DNA of 64,000 nt. Source: Prorocentrum cordatum (Eukaryota > Sar > Dinophyceae > Prorocentrales > Prorocentraceae). The DNA lies in assembly GCA_963575745.1 (NCBI GenBank), contig CAUYUJ010002751.1, positions 22,189 through 86,188 of the forward strand, read 5' to 3'. The notes under the pieces are model-generated. The model was not told the DNA's origin. It did no database searches and was given only the letters and a program-made list of their open reading frames with translations. How positions within the stretch are numbered: the first letter of the stretch is position 1; each line of letters begins with the position of its first letter. Below, one piece after another: positions 21,807 to 31,501 of this stretch. The position numbers and the translations under genes were made by a program.

Positions 21807-23417
21807 TTAGCTGCGAGCGCTTCGGTTCCCGGCGAGGATGACGCTCACAATCCTGCGCTGCAAGCAGCGCGGGTCGAAGTGTATGCCGACAGCGTCGTAG
21901 AGTCTCCCCCCCGTGATTCCAAGGGAAGCGCAGCATCCTCCCAGCCCAACCGCGCGGGCGCGTTCGGCCGGGGATGGGATCCGGAGTCCGTGCGACCTGC
22001 CTTCACTCATGAGCCAGGCGGCCCAGGCCTTGACCTTGCCTTCCGCGGCTAAGCTTTCCCGCTCCCTCTTTTGCATGACGAGGGTGAGCCCCTCCGTGAA
22101 CCCCGGGAACGCGCGCTCGGCGTCTGTCTCTGCGAGGATGCTTCTCACGCCGACCTTGGTGTTGCCCAGCGTGCGGAGGAACCGTATGTAACGACTGTCC
22201 TCGTCGTACAGCAGGCAGAGTGGGTGAGTCTGATAGCTGCTGGGAATTATCGAGTCCAGCTCTGATGCTGGCGCTCTTGATTGAGTCCATGTGGGGATCC
22301 TGCCGTCTGGTCTGAACGAGCACCTGCGTTCCCATGGACATGGGAGCCTCGGGTATGTGATGGTGTCTTCCGCGGGGGGACAGTAACTGATGAATATTCT
22401 TTCCCTAGGACTCGCCACTGCACTGGCTGCGTTGAGCTTGCCCACCCATGCTGCTGGGACCTCCCCCAACGCTGTACACATGGCGCGTCTGTGCGCTGTG
22501 TTCATCGTGGCGACGTCCTCGACCAGCACGCCGATTCGGAGGTCTGGTCTGAGTCTGCTAGCCTGTGCCCAGGCCAAGGGGATGGCAAGCAAATTCACTG
22601 ACTGGGGGCCTGCCAGGCCGTCGAGTCCTCTGAACTGGCCCGCGGAGGATAGGTCAGTGCATGGCGGCCCGGCTACGATGAGGAGAAGGCCGTTATAATC
22701 CAGGAACCTCACGTGTCTTTCCCAGGGGGCGTCAGCGCCGTTGCCTCGGAACATGTCCCAGACGTCCTTGCACAGGCGCCTGCGCGGGGGACCGCTGTCG
22801 TAGGCCGCGGCAGTGGGATGGGACCATCTTTGTTCGACGGCGCTGGCGGCTTCTTCGTTGATCTCCGAGAAGACGGAGGTTCGGAAGCGTTGACTTGCGG
22901 TGATTATTGCCAGCAAGTCTCCTATTGCTAGCCTGGCCAGTCCCCAGCCATCAAAGAAGGAGACGAGGTGAATGCTTGTCCCTGTCCCGCTGCTGGGGTT
23001 GGGCCTGGGGTCTTCGACACGTACCCTGGTTTGCTGTGTGAGGTCCACCGTTTCGTCGTCCCTGGTGCCTTGCTCGAGGCGCAACTGCCCTGTGATTTGC
23101 CAAGCAGCGCGCGTTGGTCCCAGGGTAACGGTTCCTTGCTCCTGGAGAGATCGAAGGGCGTCGAGGATTAGGCCATCGTCGAGACCCACGATCTGGTACG
23201 CAGCCAGGATCGTATCTGGAGGGGCAACCGGGGAGAGCCCCATACGCTCGTCGAGGTGGTGTGCCCAGACTTGCTGCAATGCGTCTGCCGGTGCTGGGGC
23301 TGCAGTGGCTTCATCTGGACGGGGCTCGACGACGCGCCGCCTGGCTCTTCGTTGTCCGTGGTCGTCGGCGCTAATGGGGCTCTGCGCAGGTCGGGTTGTC
23401 CCCCTGTATTGCACCAA
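21807..23417 (-). CDS. C5 cytosine DNA methyltransferase, retroelement-associated
   Basis: An uninterrupted 536-residue frame with the ordered motifs of C5 DNA methyltransferases: motif I LVSFFDGWGLARLA (about 151-164, SAM binding), motif II FSEINEE (183-189), motif IV AGPPCTDLSSAG (249-260) with the catalytic Cys at 253 (codon near 22,661), a motif VI-like VEDV (299-302; usually ENV), motif VIII RERIFIS (338-344), a motif IX-like stretch IPSPAERARAVGLGG (480-494) and motif X LYDAVG (506-511). It would transfer a methyl group from S-adenosylmethionine to cytosine. The first 145 residues have no recognised domain. The frame opens at a TTG with no ATG before residue 59, so the true start is unknown; it may be part of a longer product. 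An APE-type endonuclease follows on the same strand. Cytosine methyltransferases captured by retrotransposons are known from dinoflagellates and charophytes. Confidence 0.85.
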   Translation of the reverse strand: MVQYRGTTRPAQSPISADDHGQRRARRRVVEPRPDEATAAPAPADALQQVWAHHLDERMGLSPVAPPDTILAAYQIVGLDDGLILDALRSLQEQGTVTLGPTRAAWQITGQLRLEQGTRDDETVDLTQQTRVRVEDPRPNPSSGTGTSIHLVSFFDGWGLARLAIGDLLAIITASQRFRTSVFSEINEEAASAVEQRWSHPTAAAYDSGPPRRRLCKDVWDMFRGNGADAPWERHVRFLDYNGLLLIVAGPPCTDLSSAGQFRGLDGLAGPQSVNLLAIPLAWAQASRLRPDLRIGVLVEDVATMNTAHRRAMCTALGEVPAAWVGKLNAASAVASPRERIFISYCPPAEDTITYPRLPCPWERRCSFRPDGRIPTWTQSRAPASELDSIIPSSYQTHPLCLLYDEDSRYIRFLRTLGNTKVGVRSILAETDAERAFPGFTEGLTLVMQKRERESLAAEGKVKAWAAWLMSEGRSHGLRIPSPAERARAVGLGGCCASLGITGGRLYDAVGIHFDPRCLQRRIVSVILAGNRSARS

Positions 23418-23949
23418 CGTTTGGCTGGGGTGCGCTGCCGTGCATGGGGCCTCCGTCCCATAGCTCCACGAGGGAGCGAGTGCCGGGGGTTGCTACCGGT
23501 GGCCTTCTGGAGCGGTCGCGTGCGGGTCGCCGTCCTGCGGCGTCTGATCTGGGGGGTCGTCTACAACTTCGGGTACCTTGTCTTGCGGCCGCCTGTGCGG
23601 GGGGCTCTGGGAGTGCTCCTTCCGTGCCTGGGCGTGGGGGGAAAGCCTTGGAGGGCGCCGGCGTTGGGGTCGTCTCTTTGCTCGGCCCCAGGGCTTCTGC
23701 CTGCAGCTCGTCCGCGAGGGGCGCCCTCGTTCTGAGTGCCGGGCGTGATTGGGCTTCCGCCGTCACCATCGGGGCTGCCTGGCCTCTCGCCAGCGGCGCC
23801 TGCGCCTTCAGGGTTGCTTCTGGGCGGGCCGCGTCGGATCTGCAGGTCCAGCCAGCAAGCCTCAACGTCTGCTTGCACATGTGCGTCGCGCTCGGCTGCG
23901 CACGGGGGGCCCGCTCCGACGCGGAGCACGGCGGCGACGGCGTTGGAAG

Positions 23950-25431
23950 TCAATAGCTGGAAGGGTTGTCGTGAGACCTCACTCCCCGCCGGAGGTCGGA
24001 CCCTGTCTCAGGCGTCGACGCGGCGTCCGCCAGACTCTGCATCCTGGCGCAGGCTGCGTCCGCCGAGAGTGCGGCTACCCTGGATAGCACTATGTTGCCG
24101 TCGGGGCTGCAGGTGCCGAAGGGAGGCCGGGAATCCCAGTACGCATTGAACGCGAGGACGATCCTATTCAAAGTGCACGCGGGGGGGCCGAGCTGCTCGA
24201 AGAGTCTGCGAAGCTGTCTTTCTAGCTGGCGTATAGCTGTGCCCCACGCAAGGGTGCTGAGGGCGATATTTCGCCAGTCTGCGGGAAGTCCAGCCGGGGC
24301 GTCTGGTCTGGCCCTTGTCACCGCCTGTAGGGAAGTTGATAGGGCGCCCAGAGCTCTTCTCCAATCGGCTTCCATGCAGGGCGGTAGGCTCTCGCCAATT
24401 CTGGGTGCGTCGCCTCGGCCTAGGGGGTCGAGCTCGTTTCTCGGGGCAGTATCGGGCGCGGGTCGCGCCGAGGGCGTTGCCCTATGGGCTGTTTCTCCTG
24501 GCGGGCGGCTGGCTTCAGTCCCCGCCTGGTTGACAGTCCCTGGAGGGGGCTCCTGCTGTCGGTCGGCGGGACTGGGAGGCCCTGGAATCTGGCTGGGGTC
24601 AGCGTTGTGGCGGTTGTCGGTGGGGGCGGGGTCTCCGCCTCCTCCGCCTGGGCAGTCGCGTCCGTCCGGGGGGGGTGCGGCGGCCGTGTTTGCGGCTGGC
24701 GGGCCGTCGTTGCCCGTGGGACGTCTGCCTCCCCCGTCGCGAGGCCTTGGGATGGGGTCCGTGGTCGGGGCGCCGCTCGTGCCAACCACTGGCGCTGCGC
24801 TGGCGTTGTCGGCGGCCGGGCCCGCGGCACCGTTGATCCCGGCCGCTGGGGGGCTGGCCGCACTGGCCGGCGAGGGCACGTTGCGTCGGCTTCTGCTTTT
24901 GTTGCCGCTGGTGCCTGGGCTGGGAGGGAGGGCCGACCCGCCCTCCAGCTGCGTCCTGCCTCTCCTGCGCCTCGGCGCTCGTCCAGGATCTTGTCTCTGC
25001 CTGTCGTCCCAGTGTAGATCACCAAGTCTCGTGGTCAGCTGTTCTAGCCTGTCCAGGGTGCCCTCTTCCATGGCGTGACTGGTGGATGCATTAAGCTCAG
25101 TGCCTCTCGAACCTGGGACGTCCAGCCCGGCCTGGTGGGGGGTGCATGTCGGGCCCGGCTCAGGAGCAAGCCATTGGGTGAAAGGGAGCTGCCTCGCGGC
25201 TTCGCCCCTGATGCCCATGTCTCGGAACAGTTGGTAGAGGTGGTCCCGATCGAGGTTTGCTGGGTTGGCCAACTGAAGGATCCAGCTGGCGGCGAACAAG
25301 TCCCAGTTGTATATTTTCAGCGGCCGCCCTTCGAGCTGCCTCCGGAGCTCCAGGGCCATTCTGGCTTGTATTCCTCTTGCAAAGTCATGCACAGCCTGCT
25401 CTGGCACACAGGCCAGGAAACTCCCCATCAT
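23950..25431 (-). CDS. Hypothetical Pro-rich protein upstream of the methyltransferase
   Basis: A 493-residue frame from an ATG at 25,431. Residues 1-75 look globular and helical (Trp- and Leu-rich, including IYNWDLFAASWILQLANP). About 110-330 is Pro/Gly/Ala/Asp-rich low complexity. Roughly 340-460 is globular again (MEADWRRALGALSTSLQAV, LEQLRRLFEQLGPP-like helices). I do not recognise it. Position before a methyltransferase-endonuclease pair would fit a structural or nucleic-acid-binding ORF of the same element, but no zinc knuckle or RRM is visible. Between its stop and the methyltransferase frame, about 500 bases remain open in shifting frames. Confidence 0.45.
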   Translation of the reverse strand: MMGSFLACVPEQAVHDFARGIQARMALELRRQLEGRPLKIYNWDLFAASWILQLANPANLDRDHLYQLFRDMGIRGEAARQLPFTQWLAPEPGPTCTPHQAGLDVPGSRGTELNASTSHAMEEGTLDRLEQLTTRLGDLHWDDRQRQDPGRAPRRRRGRTQLEGGSALPPSPGTSGNKSRSRRNVPSPASAASPPAAGINGAAGPAADNASAAPVVGTSGAPTTDPIPRPRDGGGRRPTGNDGPPAANTAAAPPPDGRDCPGGGGGDPAPTDNRHNADPSQIPGPPSPADRQQEPPPGTVNQAGTEASRPPGETAHRATPSARPAPDTAPRNELDPLGRGDAPRIGESLPPCMEADWRRALGALSTSLQAVTRARPDAPAGLPADWRNIALSTLAWGTAIRQLERQLRRLFEQLGPPACTLNRIVLAFNAYWDSRPPFGTCSPDGNIVLSRVAALSADAACARMQSLADAASTPETGSDLRRGVRSHDNPSSY

Positions 25432-26361
25432 CCCTTGTGCTACGCGTAAGGCGCCCTGGCCCGCTCTTACCAGGGGTGCGCCCTGCCCTTATGCAGCGCG
25501 GCAGGTCCTCAAAAGGACTTCGGCCAGGTCTGGGCACTGTGCAGGTCTGGCTGGACCTGGCAAGGGATTCAGGGCGGCCGCTGTAAGTATGGGGATCGGC
25601 TGTTGCGCTGGCTGGCTTGCGCGCGTCCTTGCCGTCGCGCGGGGGGGGGGGGCAGCCCGTTGGGGACGTGTCCAGGCGCGCGGTGTGCACTGCTCCTGCG
25701 GCGAGCTGCAACTTGATGCGTGCCTGAGGTCTGTCCGCTCCCCTGTAGGCTGCCCGCATGTCCGAGTCGGCCGGGAACCAGATGGTGACCCACGTGGGTG
25801 TGCTGGTGAGAAGGAGGCCTGTTTCTCCGCTCGCACTGACATGGCCCCGCCCGCCGCCAGGGCGGCAACCAGGTACTCCCCAGGGTGGATTGTGGTCTCG
25901 TGGCCCCTCAGGCCGCCCTGTTGGTCGTCTCTACGTTGGGTGTCGTCGGGGGCGCCCCTCTGCAAGGCTCTGGCGTTGTCTCGGGGCGAGTCGTCGGTTA
26001 GGGCGGGCGGCGCTGCTCGCGAGCTCGCGGGGAGGGGTGCTCCGTTAGGGCTAGAGGGAAGTGGCCAGAGCCTCGTGAGAAGTTGCACTCCCGCAGACCC
26101 CACTGTCGCAGAGTAGAATCTGAAGGTGCCGTGGCCGGGAAGCCAGGAGTCGGCCCTCATGGCCCTGGTCTGAGTGCAACCGATTTGTGCTCCGTCGCAG
26201 TCCCTTGCCGCGACTTCGAGGATCTTGGAATGCACGGCGCGCCTGGGCGCCTGTCTGATCGCTTCACGAGCGAGGGCATCCAGGTGTTCATGGTGCTCCC
26301 TGGGGGCCCCGGCGCTGCGGTGGCTGGGGCCCCTGGCAGAGGTTGCGGGGAAAATTCTCAC
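25385..26361 (-). pseudogene. Unrecognised frameshifted coding remnant
   Basis: A protein-like reading starts in the frame spanning 26,361-25,489 (ILEVAARDCDGAQIGCTQ, then FRFYSATVGSAGVQLLTRLW) and later moves to the frame spanning 25,759-25,385 (RIKLQLAAGAVHTARLDTS), with a doubtful Arg/Pro-rich stretch between. The SATVGSAGVQLLTRLWP part faintly resembles an EEP-fold strand, but no catalytic motif is clear. Co-oriented with, and close to, the frames on either side. Confidence 0.35.
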
Positions 26362-27121
26362 GGTCTGCGCACCAATCGCGATTCACGAAGGCGGCTGCCA
26401 TCGTGTCAGCTGCGGCCAGGCGCATCCGGACCTGGGCCATGTGCCTGTAGTCCGAGGCATCGGGGAACCAGGCGTACACCGTCGATACCTGCTCCACAGA
26501 GCCTGGCCCCGTGGTGGCCTCGATGGCTTCGAGGGCATCCTCCGGGCGAGATTGGCACATGTCGGCGAGGTTCCACCCCAGGTGGAAGCCGTCCTCAGGG
26601 TCAGCCAAGCGGACGACGGAGGGGCCACCGTCCCAGGCGCCTCTTAGGAGCACCCTTCCGGGGGCAAGGGCCTGATTCGGGTTACCGCGCCCCAGGACTC
26701 GCGGCAGCTCGTCGCGCAGTTGTCGCAGCACAGGGGCTGCTGCCCTTTCGGGCATCCGGAGCAGGAGAAGTCCGGTGTCGCAGATTCCTACTCGGTGTCC
26801 AAGGGCGTCTGCTGCCGCGGATGCGATTGCGTACGCCGGGCATAGTGCTTGGTTCGGGACGGGGACGTGCACGGAGTCGCTGGTTTCGTGCATTCTCCAC
26901 GTGCATGCCGTCGCGTGATGCATCGCGGATGCTTGGGCGGGCGCCTGTAGGATGTCTGGCGGGAGTCCGGGCCCGTAGCTGATCTGCAGCGGAGTACGTG
27001 GTGAAAAAGCAATTATGGGCCGGGCCCGAGCAGAAGCTCGTCCTTCAGTAGCTATACCCTGGTGGTGGTCCAGACAGCGAGGACACAGGAGCTTTCCAGG
27101 CCGGCGAGCAAGTCTCGCCAT
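26288..27121 (-). CDS. Hypothetical protein (277 aa)
   Basis: Open from an ATG at 27,121. It begins MARLARRPGKLLCPRCLDHH, with a CPRC-x2-HH cluster that could bind zinc, then a mixed globular sequence rich in Ala, Leu and Arg ending in a Pro/Arg-rich tail. No family recognised. The N-terminal zinc-like cluster, and the RING-like protein immediately upstream, suggest nucleic-acid or protein-binding roles, but this is inference only. Confidence 0.45.
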   Translation of the reverse strand: MARLARRPGKLLCPRCLDHHQGIATEGRASARARPIIAFSPRTPLQISYGPGLPPDILQAPAQASAMHHATACTWRMHETSDSVHVPVPNQALCPAYAIASAAADALGHRVGICDTGLLLLRMPERAAAPVLRQLRDELPRVLGRGNPNQALAPGRVLLRGAWDGGPSVVRLADPEDGFHLGWNLADMCQSRPEDALEAIEATTGPGSVEQVSTVYAWFPDASDYRHMAQVRMRLAAADTMAAAFVNRDWCADRENFPRNLCQGPQPPQRRGPQGAP

Positions 27122-27178
27122 CGGGTGACGCGGGCGACAACGGAGTCATTTCCGCCGTCTGGTACTAAAATGTGCAAG

Positions 27179-28501
27179 TCATATGTTGTCTGCGCTGGCT
27201 GCGCCCCATTGCAACACGATGGAGGGCGGGATCACCGCGTACGTCGGTCTGCCTGACATAGCGACCTGTGCTGCGATGTGCTGCTGCATCGGGGGGGGTG
27301 CCCGTCCAGTCTTGTATGGATTCCCGATTGCGACGAGGGGTGTGATTCTGCTGGCGGTTCTGTACCCCCATCTAGCGTTGGCCATGGCTGTGATTTCCAC
27401 TGGGTCTGGGCCGCCTGGGCTCGGCGCTCCATCTGCACCCAGGGCTATGATCCTATAGGAGCCTCCTGCCGCGGAGGCGGCCGCCCGGGCGGCTTCCGTC
27501 CGGGAGGCCTGCGCGTCGGCCAAGATTATGATGGGGGCCCGAGCGGCTGCTCCGTCTGCGGCAAGGGCGCGTTCGCTGACCAGGGATTTGATCTGCTCCC
27601 ACGCACTTGGGCCAGCCAGGGCGTAGGTGACATCGGCTTCGTCGACTACACCGTGCCCCAAGCACGGTCGCCTGGACACCACTAGGTCTGCCGCGACTCC
27701 CCCGGCCGTCGCGGCAAGGAGGGAGATCGGAAACATGGGTGGGCCTCGGGCCCTCGGCTCATCGACTGGCGAGTTGCGCCCTAGTAAGAGAGCCCAGCGT
27801 CCGTGGGTGACCAGGGGAACCTGTCTGATTCTGTCCTGTCTGCTTGGGGGCGGTGGTGGGTCAGGCTGGGGGGGAGCTGGGTCGGCGGCGTCAGACTGGC
27901 CCGGTTGGTCTCTCCCAGCTCCAGGGCCGGAGGGGGGCTCGTCGACTTCCATGCTGGTGTCTTCGCTACCCAGCCTGCGTCTCCTGTCTTGAATGCGGGC
28001 ATGGATTCTCCTCATATCTCCGACGATCACGTAGGTGAGGGGCCTCCTGAGGGATACCAACTGGGCGCGTAAACAATCTAGTTCTGGGCTCAAATGACGG
28101 ATCGCCACTGCTAGCTCGACCAGCCTAATGGCCGGTCTGAGGGGTGGGACGGCGCCGTCGCGGAGTTGCACCAGCTCGAGTGGGTCGCCTGCCAATTCCC
28201 CGCCCGCGCTGTGGGTCGGCTCGCTGAATCTGACGGCGACGCCGCCCCTGTCGTCTGTCCGACACTGCGGACATCGAATGGGCATGGACCTGCCCCCTTC
28301 CCTGAACACCGCCGGCTGGCTGAGGCGCCACTTTCTGAGGCAGTCGCCGCGGAATATGCGTCCGCAGGGGATCAGGACCTCGGCGACCCCTGAGAGTTCT
28401 CCGCCACAACATAGGCACACCGGGCTGTCGTCCCCGAAGTCCCACGACGGGACGGGGACGGGGTCTCTCTCCACCTTCCCCGGGGAGGGTGGAGGCATCA
28501 C
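27179..28501 (-). CDS. Degenerate RING-finger protein
   Basis: A 440-residue frame, with an ATG at 28,498. Residues 32-100 have the outline of a C3HC4 RING: VCLCCGGELSG, then LIPCGRIFRGDCLRKW, then IRCPQCR. In a standard RING the middle segment reads PCGH-x3-C; here His is replaced by Arg, and the Cys that follows GRIF is also Arg, so two zinc ligands are missing and ligase activity is unlikely. Residues about 135-235 contain a helical Arg/Leu-rich part and a Pro/Asp-rich linker. The C-terminal 200 residues look globular (IIILADAQASRTEAARAA, YRIIALGADG) and are unrecognised. The sense reading from 29,120 probably joins this frame by a frameshift near 28,480. Confidence 0.55.
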   Translation of the reverse strand: MMPPPSPGKVERDPVPVPSWDFGDDSPVCLCCGGELSGVAEVLIPCGRIFRGDCLRKWRLSQPAVFREGGRSMPIRCPQCRTDDRGGVAVRFSEPTHSAGGELAGDPLELVQLRDGAVPPLRPAIRLVELAVAIRHLSPELDCLRAQLVSLRRPLTYVIVGDMRRIHARIQDRRRRLGSEDTSMEVDEPPSGPGAGRDQPGQSDAADPAPPQPDPPPPPSRQDRIRQVPLVTHGRWALLLGRNSPVDEPRARGPPMFPISLLAATAGGVAADLVVSRRPCLGHGVVDEADVTYALAGPSAWEQIKSLVSERALAADGAAARAPIIILADAQASRTEAARAAASAAGGSYRIIALGADGAPSPGGPDPVEITAMANARWGYRTASRITPLVAIGNPYKTGRAPPPMQQHIAAQVAMSGRPTYAVIPPSIVLQWGAASADNI

Positions 28502-29469
28502 CAGGTGGCGCGCCTACTGAGGCGATGCCCTCCCCTAGGCTTTCGATCAGAGCACGGATCATTTTGTTGGCCTCGGTCTGCGCGTTGCACGCGGTTCCGC
28601 CGAGTCTCCTTAGCAGGATCCTGATGTGCTCGTTATCCAGGGTTGCGTACGTGGGCGGGTCGGCGTCGTCCGCGTCCGCTGTGAGCCAGGGCACGGGATC
28701 CGCTGGAGTGTGCACCCCCGCCAAGGGAAGCCATCTGGCGATGACCTCGCATGGCCTTGGGCCCATGCCTCTCGCCTGCAAGACGGGCCTGAGCAGAGGA
28801 AGGTAGCGGGGGGCCAGGCACAGCCAGATGGCCCGAGAGACCCAACTGCCCGGTTCTCTTCCAGGGCTCTCGTCGATCAGCACCCCGCGGGCCAAGCTTT
28901 GTGCCTGATCCCCGCTGATGGAAGACCTGTCGCCTGGGATGTGTGTGCGTGTGTGTGGAGCGCCTACCGTTCTGCTCATCGCCTGGTGTCGAGGAGGAAT
29001 ACGGCTCGGCCCAGGCACTCGTCTCTGGTGCCGTCGTCGGGACACAGGGCTGGCAGGGACGCGGCAAAGGCCCTGGCGGTGGACCCTCTGCCCAGCAGTT
29101 GCCTGATGTCGGCGCGCCACGGGGTGCCGACGCGCTGCTCGTCCTGTTGGCTCGGTTCAGTTGCCCTGCGTGGGTGCGGAGGGTGCTGCTATTCCTTGCC
29201 TGTTCGTCCGTCTGTCTGTCGCGCACCCTCTCCGCTCGTACACGCGCGCCGGCCTCCACTGCCTGCCTGTCACCGGATAGGACACTGCTTTGGAGCGTGC
29301 CGCGCGGGTCGAGCCATTCCATCATGACTTCCTGAAGCCTGGGGGGGGCGCATCCTCCAGCGTGGGGTCGTCGGCGCGGGGAGCTGTAGGTCCACCTGCA
29401 ATCCTTCTGGCGTCGTCCGCGATGACGTTCTGGGCGCCCTGGTAGGACCGCACTGCTTGCCCGCTCCAT
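28450..29469 (-). pseudogene. Frameshifted N-terminal extension of the RING-like gene
   Basis: The protein-like path uses three frames: MMEWLDPRGTLQSSVLSG and a Glu/Arg-rich helix from about 29,325 to 29,110, then a short segment in another frame to about 29,000, then the frame spanning 29,120-28,125 (GDQAQSLARGVLIDESPG, WVSRAIWLCLAPRYLPLL, EANKMIRALIESLGEGIASV). It then runs into the RING-like frame. No domain recognised. At least three indels are needed, so the gene is broken or the sequence is noisy. Confidence 0.4.
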
Positions 29470-30455
29470 CGGGCGGCGGCCGCGTCGATGACGCTGTCGT
29501 CCGTCCTGGTGTCTCTGACGGTGCGCCTCAATACTCTCCGGCCTTGGTCTGCTCGGTCCCAGATGAAGGGAAACAGGATGCTGCTCCAGGTCATACCTGC
29601 GGGCACTCGGTCGGAGGCCACGAGTTCGCGTATGATCCTGATCTCGTTGGTGAGAGCTGCGCTGCGCCTCTGCTCGTCGACGCTGAGCTCGAGGTCGCCA
29701 TCCTGTCGGTTACTCCTGCTGGCTGGCGCTGTGGTCGTGGCCTGGACGTGGGTGGGGTTGGTATCCTGCCTGGCTCTGGTGCGGCTGTCGCCGCGCGTGG
29801 GTGCCTGGGCGCCAGGGCTGTCGGCCCCGGTGGTCTGCTCAGATCTTAGCCTTCTTGTGGCGGCTTCGACGACTAACCTGCCCACGGTGCTGTCGGCCCC
29901 CATCTGCGCGCGCATGGAGCGACCCTCGCGCCCTGCCATGGCCTGCAGCGCGCCGCGCATCACTTCTGCCGCTTCCATGGGGGTGGCCCTCCTGCCCTCG
30001 CTGCCGGGTGATGATGTGTCGAGGAAGGCATGTTCGAAGTAGCGGCTCCCGATCTGGGCCGCGATCCACGTCAGGTCTGTCTGCTCGACTGTTGAACCGC
30101 CCGGCAGGGTGGTGCGCCGCCCGCTGGTTAGGCCAACGGGTGGAGCGGGCGCCATCCCGACGTTGGGCCTGGCGATCACTGGCGGGAACCATTTGCACAG
30201 CTCAGCGCGCGTCGGGCTCGCCTCGGCCAGGCCCCGCATGCGTCTGCACGCGCTGGCTGCCCACTGCGCGGGCGCGGCACATAGCTGTGCTAGCGCCGCA
30301 ACCGCCCCGCGGAGCTGGGGCTCCTCTCCAAGATCTCGGTTGCAGAGGACACGGCCGCTGATCCAGACGTCTGGGCACGTGGCCACGTGTCTCCACGCGC
30401 CGAGCAGCTCACCGATTAGCCATGATGCGGCGTGGCCCACTGTCGCGGCGCGCAC
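29322..30455 (-). CDS. Hypothetical protein (377 aa)
   Basis: Open frame with a GTG at the first possible start. The sequence is mixed globular with a Thr/Ala/Arg-rich disordered middle (about residues 205-250) and a helical C-terminal third (IRIIRELVASDRVPAG, MTWSSILFPFIWDRADQGRR, ending PPPGFRKS). Unrecognised. It overlaps the zinc-finger-like frame just upstream by about 40 bases in another frame, consistent either with overlapping ORFs or with one frameshifted polyprotein. Confidence 0.45.
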   Translation of the reverse strand: MRAATVGHAASWLIGELLGAWRHVATCPDVWISGRVLCNRDLGEEPQLRGAVAALAQLCAAPAQWAASACRRMRGLAEASPTRAELCKWFPPVIARPNVGMAPAPPVGLTSGRRTTLPGGSTVEQTDLTWIAAQIGSRYFEHAFLDTSSPGSEGRRATPMEAAEVMRGALQAMAGREGRSMRAQMGADSTVGRLVVEAATRRLRSEQTTGADSPGAQAPTRGDSRTRARQDTNPTHVQATTTAPASRSNRQDGDLELSVDEQRRSAALTNEIRIIRELVASDRVPAGMTWSSILFPFIWDRADQGRRVLRRTVRDTRTDDSVIDAAAARWSGQAVRSYQGAQNVIADDARRIAGGPTAPRADDPTLEDAPPPGFRKS

Positions 30456-30868
30456 AGGCGCGCTGCTATCGGGGCGTATCTAGCCCCGACCCTTGCCAGC
30501 TGGAAGGAGAGGGCTTGTCCCAGGGCGCCCAACGGATGGTTCGGCGGCTGATAGGTGTCTACCGAGAGCACGCTGTCCACTAAGCTCCAGAGCGTGGCCA
30601 ACCGTCGGCAGACAATGCAGGAGCGGCGACCGCGTGGTTCCCTGAGCTGCCAGGCCCCGCAGAAGCTGCAGCAGATGGCGGGGCAGAAGAAGTCCCCGAA
30701 GAGGAGGCGGTGCGCGGCCGCGCTCCATGGCCATAGGCCGTTGGGGGAGTCGCCGCCTTGCACGGACACTCCCTGCAGACCAGGCCCGCGGGGGACTGCG
30801 TTATCTAAGGCGGGGGTGGCCCAAGGGGTAGGTCCGAAGAGGTGTCCGTATTGCTCGAGCGATAGCAC
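30416..30868 (-). CDS. Small protein with CxxC...CxxC zinc-ribbon-like motif
   Basis: A 150-residue frame with FFCPAICCSFCGAW and, 13-15 residues on, RRSCIVCRR. The two CxxC pairs have the spacing of a compact zinc ribbon, which suggests nucleic-acid or protein binding. The rest is unrecognised. First possible start is GTG. It lies in the minus-strand array ahead of the methyltransferase. Confidence 0.45.
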   Translation of the reverse strand: MLSLEQYGHLFGPTPWATPALDNAVPRGPGLQGVSVQGGDSPNGLWPWSAAAHRLLFGDFFCPAICCSFCGAWQLREPRGRRSCIVCRRLATLWSLVDSVLSVDTYQPPNHPLGALGQALSFQLARVGARYAPIAARLCAPRQWATPHHG

Positions 30869-30907
30869 GTCGTTTCCTCGGCTGCTGAAGATCCCACTGT
30901 TGTTCGC

Positions 30908-31501
30908 TCAGTCCCTCATGTCGTTGTGGTCCGGGAAGTGCACGATGTTGTTTCTGTGTTCGTGCACTATTACCCTGTATGCTCTGGCCCGTGTTTCGTC
31001 GCCCATGGGGTCAATCGTTCCGTCGGGTCTGCCTGAGCCGGACATGTTCCTGGGGACTGGGTCGAGGCAAGCTCTGGTGGGAGCCAGAAAGGCGTCTGGC
31101 AGTAGGCTGTCTGTGGCGGCCATGCCGAAGTCACAATAGTGCGCAGCCGCTGCCGTGGCCTCGTATTCAAGCCGTGCCAGTTGCAGCTCCATGGGACTGG
31201 CGTCGTCGCTGTCAAGGCTCCTAGCGTGTATCAGGGGGTCATGGGTAACGCACGCGAATCGTAGGCCGAGCATCTGCACCGGGCCCGGCCGAATTCCTGA
31301 TCGTCTACCCTCGTGGTCGGCGCCGGTGATGGACCAGACCAGCCCCGACAGGTCCATCAAGGTCAGGGCACTTGCGGCGGCTAGTCGAGCCGGGGCGGGT
31401 AGCCCGTCGCGCGGGTCGGGGGGCGTCGACTGTAGACAGGAGTTTGGGTGCGCTCCAGAGTGGCCGGGGCGGCGCCGGTTCCCGCCGTGGCGCACTAGCA
31501 T
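30908..31501 (-). CDS. Hypothetical protein (197 aa)
   Basis: Open from an ATG at 31,501. After a Pro/Arg-rich start it has a globular-looking body (LTLMDLSGLVWSITGADHEG, LGLRFACVTHDPLIHARSL, LQLARLEYEATAAAAHYCDF) and an Asp/His-rich end. Unrecognised. Amino-acid variety and length make it one of the better coding candidates in this array. Confidence 0.45.
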   Translation of the reverse strand: MLVRHGGNRRRPGHSGAHPNSCLQSTPPDPRDGLPAPARLAAASALTLMDLSGLVWSITGADHEGRRSGIRPGPVQMLGLRFACVTHDPLIHARSLDSDDASPMELQLARLEYEATAAAAHYCDFGMAATDSLLPDAFLAPTRACLDPVPRNMSGSGRPDGTIDPMGDETRARAYRVIVHEHRNNIVHFPDHNDMRD

